In this document: positions 22,601 through 33,790 of the stretch, one piece after another
Numbering within the stretch: position 1 is the first letter of the stretch
How the letters are laid out: the number at the start of each line of letters is the position of its first letter
Origin: Mangifera indica
Taxonomy: Eukaryota > Streptophyta > Magnoliopsida > Sapindales > Anacardiaceae
DNA: 64,000 bases
Direction of reading: 5' to 3'
Assembly (NCBI RefSeq): GCF_011075055.1
Contig: NC_058140.1
Coordinates: forward strand, 16,431,945 to 16,495,944
Translations under genes and position numbers: made by a program
The notes under the pieces: generated by a model
What the model was told of the DNA's origin: nothing
Database searches by the model: none
What the model saw: the letters and a program-made list of their open reading frames with translations, nothing else

Positions 22601-24747
22601 TAAACAGATTTCTGAGAGTTCTGTTATCTTACACATAGCGCAGGCTGCTAACGCCAGTAAGATTAGGCATAGGGCCAGTCAATTGATTATTGGACAAATG
22701 TCTGAAAATAAGTTACAAAAAATTTAATGAAAAAACAGTAATCAGTTAATATTGAAAATACAAGTTTAACTTGCCAACTTCTCTGCATATTTCACTTACA
22801 TAGTTGTGATATTTGGAAACTTAGTGAAATTCAAACCGACTGTCCCAGTAAATAAATTGTTGTCCATACGTCTGTTGCCAAGACAAACTTAAGATAAGAA
22901 ACTCAGGAATTAATGACAAGAAAATCTGAAACTTTCCAGCTAATGCTGATGATTAGGATACTCACATGACCTGCAAGCTTTGCGCTTGTTCTAATGAACT
23001 GGGGATACTGCCAGTGAAGTTGTTGTTTCCGAAAAGCCTGCTCAAATCAATAATTGTCTCTCAGCAGCTAGCATGATGAATGCAATTTGAGTTTTAAGCT
23101 GTTGATGCCTAATGTTTGTATATAAATGTGCTCATTAAGTATGGAAGCATACTAAATATGAATACAAGGTCACAACTCAACATGTAAGTCTTATCTCATC
23201 ATCAGGTAGCCCGTCCAGAAGAACTTACACATGTATCAGTTTCATTTTTGAGCTGAAAAGTGAAAGCGGGACTGGTCCTGTAAGCAGATTTCTTCCAAAA
23301 TGACTGCAGATATAATAGAACAGTGTTGATTAGTCGCTTTAAAAAAAAAATAAAGCTTGCAAAGGAAGGAACATTGTGTAGTACAGACAAGTGCAATGCG
23401 TTTACTAGTCCATCCAATCCAGGTGAACTGTCATTAGAGACCGGAATTGTTCCATCAAGCTGGTTGTCAGTTAAATCCAGCAACACAAGTTTGGTAAGAT
23501 TGCCAATTGAAGCTGGTATAGGTCCACTGAAGCTATTAGAATTTAAATTTCTGCAGAAAATGGCATGGAAGAGTTTTCACAAATAGGACAAGATACAATC
23601 TGGATCTTAAACATCCTTCTAAATTGATATTTAAGAATAAGAGCCCCAAAAAACCAGAAGAGAGTACCGAAGGTGAAGTGCTTACAAAGTAACCAGCTGT
23701 GTCAGAGATCCTAATGTGTCTGGAATCAGGCCGCTGAAGCCACAATTTGTAAGCACTCTGGCAAGCAATGCAAAAGATTCAAATAGGTGAATAATACATT
23801 TGCCATAATGAAAAATATATTTATATATTTAAGGTAGAGAAGCTGTGGCAAAAATTAATCTTACAGGTTCACAAGCTTTTTCAAATTCCCAATTGCTGGT
23901 GTGAGAGTTCCTGTCAAACCTTTGTTTTGAGATAGATCCCTGTGGAGCAGATGCAACAATCAAGACAATATCATATGTTTATGCTTATGAAGATTAAACA
24001 CATCTAGCAAATTTGAGCAGTCAAAAACATATCGGTAGATCTAATATTGTTGGTCAATCTTTGCATCAGGAAAGAGAAAGGGAGGAGAGGAAACTTACAA
24101 CTTCGTTAGTTCTGGTAAATTCTGAATGTCTGCTGGCAGGTTCCCTTTCAAGCCTATGCCTGATAATACTCTGAAAATTAAAAAAAAAAAGAAAAAAAAA
24201 AAAAAAACCTCCTCAGGTCTTTCTCAAGCAGTGGAACATGAATATTAGCAGCCACACAAGAGCTTGCACCATAAGTTCAAGAAGAAAAAACTGGCTTACA
24301 TGGAGATCACACTAGAATTGATACAACTAATTCCTTGCCAAGAACTGCCACAAGGATCATCACCAACCCAATTGGGTGGCGTGTTCTGCCACTGATCGTT
24401 GAGAGACTTTAGAGCAGCAACTGCATGCAGTAGATTGCACAAAATAGCATTCTTCGATCAAATACCAAAACTGAATTCATCAGTCAGAAAGAAATAGATG
24501 CAAGCTGAGCTATGATCTAGCATCAGTAGATAAAAACAAGTTTTAGAAACACATGCATCGCAAGTTTTAAACAAGTAATCTTAGCAAACCATTTTTCATA
24601 TGGTGTGTGTGACCAAATTATAGGACAAATGATCTGCACTGCACATAAATATATAAAAAACTTACATTCCTGAGGATTTGTTTCTGCCGTTGAAACAAGA
24701 AACTGAATGCATAGAGCTAGCAGGAAAACACTGGATCTAAGAGCCAT
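19696..24747 (-). CDS. LRR receptor-like kinase, HPCA1 (At5g49760) family
   Basis: Nineteen exons read from 24747 to 19696 sum to 2703 nt (900 aa) with consistent phases. Exon 1 (24666-24747) gives a signal peptide, [20 protein letters not shown]. The next exon (24300-24420) is the LRR N-cap ([16 protein letters not shown]). Eleven LRR exons follow, mostly 72 or 75 nt, then an extracellular region with a cysteine cluster ([17 protein letters not shown]). The single membrane span is [20 protein letters not shown], and the kinase runs from GSGGYGQ to ERILQL. Catalytic motifs are intact: [25 protein letters not shown] and GYLDPEYF. In Arabidopsis HPCA1 senses extracellular hydrogen peroxide and opens Ca2+ channels in guard cells. 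Whether this copy does is unknown, because family members vary in the cysteine motif. It lacks the long C-terminal AGLNPN tail seen in the pseudogene at 1428. Confidence 0.93.
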
Positions 24748-26513
24748 TGCTTGATGAAATGATTGGCACAAATCCCACAAATCCTAAAAGAATGTTTACA
24801 GCTTCATATATAACTCTTTATATAAGAATAATATTTAAACTTGAGAGCATTTGACAAGAAAGAAAGAACCCTTCTTAAATAGAAACTTTCCCAAGTCAAG
24901 CAACCATATTTGATATGTTCAAGAATCTCTAAAAGAGCCTTGCATCTTTTGCTCTAGATTTCATATTCAGTGATTTGGTCAAGCTCCTTCTTATTCATAT
25001 GTTGGTAAATTTTTGTCATCTATAAAATATTTGCGTTTGTAATTGACTCTAGCTATAACATGAGACAGAGTAGTTTGGCATGACGGAAGCAGATTATTAT
25101 AAAATGCTTGCAATTGTAATCCAAATGACGCATTTTCATTTTATTCAGGTGTAAAATTGAGACACGTTATTTTTAATGTTTTAACTCCAACTCCTGCTTT
25201 CCCATGTCCTATACTCAGTTCCCATTCGACTCATATCGTTCCTTTGAAACCGAACCAACAATACAAACAAAACAAACTTTGATCCAATAATCGATCTTAT
25301 AACCATTGAACCAAGTAAATCAAAAGTTTGATCTTGATATGCTTGTTAAAGTTTTTTTTACATAAAGTCTCATTTTTTGTGAGCTAAATTAGCTATTTAA
25401 GGTTTCTTTTCTCAGTTATTGTTTGTGGTACAGTAATGTCTGATCTCATATGCTTGTTCTTTCTCCAGATATAATTTCCATAATATTCAATTGCGTTAGA
25501 TGATATTGTCCATCGTACTACAATTAACTACAATGAGAAATCTTCTTCGTTTTGACCAATTTATAAGGTTTAAAAAAGCCAGAATATTAAACTGTCTAAA
25601 TACTGAACCGTCCTTATTCCACGGTTTTTAGTAATTTATAAAATCATCAAACAAGTACAAAAATTGTATGAGATTCAATGAACTTGTCTAAAAAGAAAAT
25701 TCAGTTTCTGATATGCACACAAATAATTCTTCCTTTAATATTATTATAACGCATTTAAAATCTAATTCTTCAATAATAAAATGAAATAAATCAAAATTCG
25801 GAAAATAAATTTAACTGGTTAGGATAAAAGAAAGAAAAATTGTTTTTAAACTTATTCCAACTTCTTAGCTTCTTATTGAATCGACATAATAGTTCAAAAC
25901 TTAAACAGTGGTAATCTATGGATATTAAGACAGTTTTTACAAGAAAATATAGTTGGCTTGCATCATATTTAACTGATAAAGCAAATAGTTACAAGGGAAT
26001 GAAGATGATGAAGGGGGCTCAAGAAAATTCAAATTAGATATTCATATAATCCTTTATTATAATTCATCACAGCTATACATGACAGAACAACCCACTTATT
26101 TGCAAATTCTTTGAAACCTTTAACTAAAGCTCCAATGTTTTGCACTTGAGCTGAATACTTGAGTCAACAATGTTGATCTGAAAAGGAGAAAGCAAAAGGA
26201 AATGTCAACTGATTATTTTTATCATCTTAATAATCAATTAGAAAATATGTTCAGAGAAAACACTATGTATAAAACCACAATCACTGAGCTGGGTGGTTTA
26301 TGAAACTTCTTATCACAATTCATATGCAACTACTCAGGAATCTGGATTTCCTGTAAGGTATATAGCAAATATATTTTTTCCAGCAACCCAACATACTTGG
26401 AAATAAAGAAAAAAACTATAAAAATATTAGTGAAAACTTTCATTGGTGCAGAATATTAATCATTATTTGTAAAATGTTATTGCATACCTCCTCAGCTTAT
26501 TTATCTAACAAGT
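24748..26513. other. Spacer between the receptor kinase and GSTZ genes
   Basis: Holds the kinase promoter (including 24955-25130, which is repeated at 19125-19335) and the 3' flank of the GSTZ gene. No further coding sequence seen. Confidence 0.45.
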
Positions 26514-29500
26514 TCAGGAGGAAGGGGTGTCGGGCTGGTTTGCTGGCATAGCTTTTTGGAATGCCGGTAGCTCACCATATGCTTCATGCAACCTCACTAA
26601 AATAGGGAACTCGCTCTGCATAAACCATTGAGGAAAGGCATTTGTTGGCAGAAACATAAAAAGAAATGCTAATGTAAATTGTACAATATAACAAAGAACA
26701 AGATAAAAGAGTGGTTGGTTATCATAAGAGACAGTGGAAAGATTTGTATCTGTTTACACATGATAGAACTATGAAAGGAAACATAGAACTATAACACCAA
26801 TGAATTTTATGGATGATATGCAGCAAAATTAGCAAATACATAAGTTTGAAACATGTCTTTTCTTTTCCACTTCATGATTTCAAGGAATATAGTACCACTG
26901 CAAGTTTGAAATATAAGAAATTCTGAAATCATAAATTAGAAATGCAAATTGCTGGGAGATGTAGATAATACATAAAATTCATAGGGAAAGCATTACCATA
27001 TCAAGATTAAACCTTTTAAATGCTGTATCAAGTTGCGGCGCCAGAAAACAATCTGCCTGCAATTTACATAATATATTAGGCCTTTCCAAACCATACAAAC
27101 TCCTTTTCCACGTTCTATGGTCAATTAGATATGTTAAGTTTAGCATCCCATGCACATGCACCTTAAGAGCACATACTGCATGCCTGACAATAGTATAATT
27201 ATGATCAACATATTTTCTATCTAACCCTAGTTTTACAGATGGCAAGTTCTATGGTCAATTAGATATGTTAAGTTTCAGCATCCCATGCACATGCATCTTA
27301 AGAGTACATACTGCATGCCTGACAATAGTATTATTATGATCAACATATTTTCTATCTAACCCTAGTTTTACAGATGGCACGTTCTATGGTCAATTATATA
27401 TGTTAAGTTTTAGCATCCCATGCACATGCATCTTAAGAGTACATACTGCATGCCTGACATTAGTATAATTATGATCAACATATTTTCTGTCTAAACCTAG
27501 TTTTACAGATGGAATTGGGAGAACTCCATTTAAGAAGCCCATGTCACAAAAGGGAGAGTGCATACATTCTTTTACAGGCTAAAACTTGGAAAATACACTA
27601 TAAAATGCAAATCATTGCTCTTCCCTGCAGGTTTTGTTGAGCCCTTGCCCCCACCCGCTTCTCACTTTCTCTATGACAATTATTTCCAGATAATATTTTT
27701 ATGATAGAGAGAGCTCAATGTTTGGCAGTGAAGAAAGGATATAAAGATACATGAATATTGTTATCATACAAGTCCTTGGCTGTGATAGCTAACATGTTAT
27801 ATTGATTTTTCAATTTGCAGGTTTCTTTTTGTGAAATTATGTATTTATATCTTCTATGTTCTATCCATACTGATAGTGTGGTAACCTGAACACATCCCAC
27901 TTAGATCTACCAAACCTAATTAAATCTTAATCTTCCATCTAGTACATCTTCAAAACTTTCAAAACCCAGCTTTCATTAAAGTTTGATCACAACTACCATG
28001 TATTACCATAAATGAATTCAGTGGAACACAAACAGTGAAGAAAGTAAAAACAAACCAGGTATACTTCATCTCCAGTTGCATATTTTCCAGCATAGTCTTT
28101 TAGCAGCTTCTCAAGTGCTGAATCGCAGGCAAGTTATGGTTAAGTCAAAAAGGTAAAGCAATACAGGAATCATAAACAATCATGTATCTCAACAAGATAG
28201 TTCATATTTCAGAATTAACCAGGAAAAATTCAAACTTCAACACAAATCCTCCAATGAAACATATCCGAAAGTGTTATGTATGTAAGTATAAATTCTAAGT
28301 ATGTAAAATATATTCCAAATGTGTGTAATCATGTATTTACATGCATAAAATACACATGTGCCTAGGTGCATGTGTGCTTGCTGATTTATATGAATATGCA
28401 TGAGATGTGTAAATGTGTGTGTGAGAGAGAGAGCACTTATCTGTGTTGTGCACATAAATATCATTTAGTTTTTAAGGTGAGATGAGTTCTTTTCGAACTT
28501 CCAGTACAATCATAGAGGTATATGTAATCGACAGTGGAGCTATCAAATGTTCTCACATATACATGGCTGAAGGTAATGCAACAATGCCCATTGGATTTTG
28601 CAATAACTCAGAAACTTGCTCAATGGATGTACTAAATGGGTCTGTTTTTAAATAGGGAGGTCATATTTGTTACATTATCATATCTAAAATCTCTCACACT
28701 CATATAAATGTCTTTCACATAGTACAACAATTGAATTGATCTTTCATTGTTTAAACATTTTTCCAAATTCTAGTCATAAGAAGTAACTTAAGCAAAAAGA
28801 ATAGTTCTGCAAAAAGAAGTAAGATAATAAACAGCAGTTGATATCAAGTTTATCAATTAATAGTAGTAATGATATAGATAATCATTAAATGCCAATTCTG
28901 ACATAGTTAAATCAATTATTCCATCCATCAGCTATGCCTTTCATGCTTTTTTGAATACCATATCGGTAAAAAACCAAAAGCCTAACATGAAGGATATGCA
29001 AAAGCAATATAAATAACTATAGCCTCTCATGCATAAGATCAAATCAGAATTTCTAGGAAGTAATTTTACTCTTCAGTTTTACATACTCCTCTCCTAATAA
29101 AACCTTTATTGTTCATGAAAATGAAACTCTGAACAGACATATTAGATGTCTGTTTTACAATCAAAAGAAAATTGGAAGCACAAATACTATGTTTGGATTA
29201 ATCAGGAAGATTTTCAGCTTTCAGTTACTCATATATTGTCTTCTTTTCTCCTTCCTTTGGTTTAGAGGAGATGTGCAAATTTGTGTAGGTGAAAGGGGAA
29301 TTTTGCAATGTTTACCTGCAAAGCCTTTTCCAAGGAAATGTTTAACCCAAGGAAGTTTCTCATCAGGGCTAAATTTCTCATCAATGTACTTCTGCAAATG
29401 TAGAAGCCACAACCAAAATAAAATGTTGTCTATACATTCAAATACATTAGAAAATATCTCAAGAATGAAAAGGATTTCTGATTCAGACCAATACAACAAG

Positions 29501-31027
29501 ATTTTGCAGAGGCTGTATGCTTGAGGACACAATATTTGCAACCTGCAAATCAGTTTACAAAAAGGATATTCATTGGTGTCCAAAATCTGAAACATATATT
29601 TTTAGTACATTGTGAAGCACACTAGATATTGAAGCCCACAAAAAGAACAAAAAGGTGAGGAAAGTCAATAAGCTAATAAAAATAAAAATAAAATAAAAAC
29701 ACTGAAGATATGAGCATCCTAAAAGCTGACTACGGATACAGTAAGGATTGTGAAATATTAATTATGTTAGGCAATGATATAAAAGGTAATCCCTATTGGT
29801 AAAATTTGTATGCATACAACATATAATTTATGCATCTCAGAACTGTTCTGTGTGACATTGTTAGTGTCTTTCTAAACCTCCATATGTACAGCAATACGTG
29901 GTGCTGAATCAAGAACAAGTTATAATTCATAAATTTGTAACAAAAATTACTTCGAGTCCCATGAATCCAACCAAACCTCGCAAGCAAGAACAATTAGAGT
30001 AATAAGCACAGGCTTGTTATACATTCATGTGAATCATGTCAAATGCTACATTCCTAATTCTATGCAATAACAGAAAATTCACAAGCTTCAATGTCTCAAG
30101 TTGCTAGGAACAAATAGCAGGGAAAATTGAATCACATACAAAGCCATATCCAGCCGACCCCAAAACATGGAACAACATGTAAGTGACCAAAAATGAAAAC
30201 GAATAGTCCTCTGCAAAATTAGAAATCAGAACAGATAAATTCTAAAAGCAGACGCAGGATTCTTGGTTTACGAAGAACCAGTTTCTTTATGATGGTTATC
30301 ATATTACAGAAAAATATGCCAATGGAACAATAAGAAAAATAATTGAGGGGAAAGAAAATAGATATTAACCTCAAAATTGATAGCTTTTATCTTAAGATCA
30401 GAAGGCAACAACGGATGTTGAGGAAACTTCTCTTCCAGATACTGCAAGCAAAGACAACATACACTAAAAATTCCTCCATATGAAACAAAAGAGACCCAAA
30501 GATAATATAAATTTTAGGAGTAATAACTGACCATTAAAATAGCAAAAGAATCAGAGAGAACAACATCCCCATCTACCAAAACCGGCACATAACCAAGAGG
30601 ATTGAGCTTTCTAAACTCTACAAAAAGTCAAACCCACATCCATTTGAGCCATCGGGTACTGTAGTTATCATAAAAAACCAAAAACATAACTCACCAGGAC
30701 TGTCCTGCTCTCCCTTCACCAAGTTCACGGCTTTATATTCATAATCTAATCCTAAAATACTCAAATACCCAGAATCAAATTTCAAATCTTTTTCAATTAA
30801 CGAGTAGAAACACAATGATTGAATTAAAAAAAAAACTGAACCTTTCAAATTGAGGCCAATTCGGACACGACAAGAGCAAGAACTCCTCCAGTAAGAATAG
30901 AGTTGGAGCTTACTGTTACCGCTTTCATTTCCACTTGCCTAACAAGTAACAACAATGAAAATTAGATTGCATCCCATTAAATAAGAAAATAACAATCAAA
31001 AGCAAGATGAAGAGGTTGTTGTACCAT
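26514..31027 (-). CDS. Zeta-class glutathione transferase / maleylacetoacetate isomerase
   Basis: Ten exons on the minus strand (31025-31027, 30842-30938, 30695-30751, 30532-30617, 30370-30441, 29489-29542, 29316-29391, 28056-28117, 26997-27056, 26514-26615) join in phase to 222 residues, the usual GSTZ size. The first coding exon is only the ATG. The glutathione-site motif reads [15 protein letters not shown], where the family usually has SSCxH/WRVRIAL. The thioredoxin-like half continues [19 protein letters not shown], and the helical C-terminal half ends [19 protein letters not shown]. The family isomerises maleylacetoacetate to fumarylacetoacetate in tyrosine breakdown, in the cytosol. 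The gene spans 4.5 kb because several introns are long, one carrying a triplicated repeat. Confidence 0.95.
27112..27512. repeat. Three tandem copies of a ~134-bp unit in a GSTZ intron
   Basis: Copies start at 27112, 27246 and 27381, each opening GTTCTATGGTCAATTA and closing with CCCTAGTTTTACAGATGG or CCTAGTTTTACAGATGG. They differ at only a few positions, so the triplication is fairly recent. It lies in the intron between the exons at 26997-27056 and 28056-28117. It contains no splice-site disruption that I can see. Confidence 0.9.
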
Positions 31028-31238
31028 GTTTGAGTCTCTGACCAAGCGACAAGACCAAGAAAATAATCTGAAGTTTAAGTGGAAAAATAACAGACGTGCT
31101 CTACTCAAATACTGCTTTTGGTTTAACTTGTCATTTGTCACACAAACTTTGGTGCCGGCTATGTGATTAGATTAACTCATTTATGAGTCACTCGTGACGC
31201 ATGCCTTTGTCAATCTGTGAAAGCCCCCGTTCTGGAAT
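31028..31238. other. GSTZ 5' leader and promoter region
   Basis: Minus-strand leader ends at the lone ATG exon. No specific promoter element was recognised. Confidence 0.4.
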
Positions 31239-31930
31239 GGCCAATTGAATTTTTTTCACCTTAGTTTTAATCCAATATTAAAATCACATTTACAATGGTT
31301 TAAAAATTTAAATATTTATTTATAACTTAACTTTTATTAAAATTTTTTGTTAAAAATAATAGTAGAATTATCATTTTATCATTAAATCTTAAAACCCTAA
31401 AAATTTATATAATTTTTTTTTTAGCTTAAAAAACTAACAATTTTTTCAGTGGCTCAACGAAATTCAATGGCCAAGAGAACCGGACCACCGTGGAGAAGAT
31501 GCATCAACGAAGGATTTGATAGCGAAGAAGTGTCCTTCATTGACACTTCTGGGCTTCATCATCAAGAAGCGTCAACGAAGAATGCTTTTGGACCAAATTC
31601 CCTTGAATCATCTCTAATCTCCTCTAGAATCGTCAATCCCTAGTCTCATATGAAAATCAAGTCATCAAAAAAATTGAAACCCTAGGGGAGAATGTAATTT
31701 TTCAAAGTTTAATTATGAGAAAAATTTGTTAGTTTTCTAAACTAAAGAGAGAAAATGATATAAATTTTTAGAGTTTTAAGGTTTAGTGATAAAATGATAA
31801 TTTTACCCTTGCCTATAATGAAAAATTTTAACAAAAGTTAAGTTATAGGTGAGTATTTCAATTTTTAAATTGTCATAGGATGTAATTTTGAAATTAGACT
31901 AAAACTTGGGTGGGAAATAGTCCTTTGGCC
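31239..31930. mobile_element. Fold-back Mutator-like non-autonomous element
   Basis: Right end GGGTGGGAAATAGTCCTTTGGCC; left end begins GGCCAATTG. The flanks TTCTGGAAT (31230-31238) and TTTTGGAAT (31931-31939) match at 8 of 9 positions, as expected for an old 9-bp Mutator-type target duplication. Sub-terminal arms (about 31370-31450 and 31690-31770) are inverted copies. The 64-codon open frame at 31449-31643 lies in the hairpin loop and is not a gene. Confidence 0.75.
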
Positions 31931-32051
31931 TTTTGGAATTTTGATTTCTTGAGATATCTCAATTCCTTTTGGTTATTTCAGTTATTGACATAAGTCTATA
32001 AGTGAATAAAACTGTGGTGTGGGAATAATAAATGAAGGTACAATTGACTGG

Positions 32052-32556
32052 GGGTGGATATGAATTGAACCTAGTCTAAACACCTCTTGGCTCGATTTAA
32101 TTTGAATAAAAATTAACTCAATTTGAGTTTGATTCGAATTTGTCAAGCTAAAATTAAAGATGGTTCAAGTTTAGTTCAAATAAAAATAATACAATTCGAG
32201 TTTAATTCGAATTTATGATTCAAATTTATGACTCGGATATGTGGCTCAAATTGGTGGTTTGAATTTGTGACTCATTGATAAAACGACATCGTTTAACAAT
32301 TAAGGGTGGATATGAACTGAACCTAGTCTAAACACCTTTTGGCTCGAGTTTAATTCGAATAAAAATTAACTCAGCTTGAGTTTGATTCGAATTTGTCGAG
32401 CCAACATTAAGGGTGGTTCAAGTTTAGTTCAAAAAAAATAATACAATTCGAGTTTAACTCGAATCTATGACTCAAATTCATGACTCGGATATGTGGCTCA
32501 AATTGGTGGTTTGAATTCATGGCTCATTGATAAAACGATATCGTTTAATAATTATT
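32052..32556. repeat. Direct tandem duplication of a 252-bp unit
   Basis: Copy 1 begins at 32052 and copy 2 at 32304 with GGGTGGATATGAA then CTGAACC or TTGAACC. Both contain ACTCGGATATGTGGCTCAAA and end with the AAAACGACATCGTTTAA or AAAACGATATCGTTTAA motif. The copies differ at scattered positions. A following segment (32640-32680) carries AGCTTGAGTTTGGCTCGG, a word also seen in the KOR intron insertion. Confidence 0.85.
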
Positions 32557-32802
32557 TAACATAATTCGAATTAAGCTACAAGCCAAGTTCGAACTGAATA
32601 AAGTCATCTATGTAACTCGTGAGCTAAACTGAATCAAAAACTCTATAGCTTGAGTTTGGCTCGGTTTTAAAACGAGTCGAGCCTCTTAATTCAAACTTGA
32701 TTTATATTCGAATTAAATGAATTTGAATCAAATCGATTCAAATCTAGCCTTACAACTGACCCAAAGGATTCCAAAAAAACAATATATTATGTGTTGGATA
32801 AT

Positions 32803-33790
32803 GGCTAAAATGATTTTTTTTTTCCCAACTTCTATTAAATTTTGTTGTTAGTTATAAAGATAAAAATATCATTTAAATAGTAATATTAAAAAAACTGAGA
32901 TTTTATCTTTTTTTCACTTTAATTTTAAAAACTAACAATTTTTTTCTTTACTTTATATATTTTAGTTTTGAAAAATAAGTTTTTCCCCTTAACTCTTGGT
33001 TTCATATTTTTCAAATTTCTCTTTTTAGCCACTCTCCCAAACTTTTTGAACTGTCATTTCACCCCCATGTAATTTTCATCTGTTGCCCTTCTTCAGGCGA
33101 CTTCCTCCCTTTGTCTTCAGTCACCATCAACCTAGTATCAATGTATGGCAAAGAAAGGACAAAGAGGGTGCGTCAGACTCAATGTTCTCCTTTGTGTTTC
33201 TGTGTTCAAGAAAGAGATGTGTTTCTTGCTTGAGTAGAGCAAAAGAGATCATTGGTGTGTTGATCGAGAGGAATGGAAGGCATCGGCCAGAGATAGAAAG
33301 GTCGTCGATGACAAATGTCATTGCTAAGTAGAGAAAGAGAGGTGTTGCCAAGCAGAAAATATGTCCCTCTCTTGGACACAAAAACATAGAGGAGGCCGCA
33401 AAAATGGGCACACTCTCTTTGTCCTCTCTTCGTTGAAGAATGATGTTGAGCTAACTATGGTCGAAGATAAAGAGAGGAGGTCGTCAGAAGAAGGGCAGTA
33501 AATGGAAATTATACGGTAGTGAAATGAAAGTTTTAAAAAGTTTTGAGAGCATGAGAAACTTGAAAAATATGAAACCATTGAATTGAGAGAAAAAATCACT
33601 TTTCAAAACTAAAAAATATGAGTTCAAAAGAAAAATTATCAGTTTTTAAAATTAAACTGATAAAATGGGATAAAATTTTAATTTTTTTAATATTATTAAT
33701 TAAATAATATTTTTACTTTTATAATTAATAGTAAAATTTAATAAAAATTGAATAATAAATGATTATTTAAATTTGTAAAACTTAATATAT
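32803..33790. mobile_element. Diverged fold-back element of the same general type
   Basis: Starts near GGCTAAAATGATTTTTTTTT, similar to the termini of the other copies. Outer arms (32920-32990 and 33595-33660) and inner arms (33155-33225 and 33360-33430) are inverted copies, so the whole stretch can fold on itself. The inner arms share ACAAAGAG and TGTGTTTCTGTGT-type words in opposite orientation. The right end is not clearly defined. Open frames inside are reflections of the inverted arms. Confidence 0.6.

Noticed and set aside
33083..33599. Several open frames of 80-95 codons on both strands
   Set aside because: They are mirror images within the inverted arms of the element at 32803-33790.
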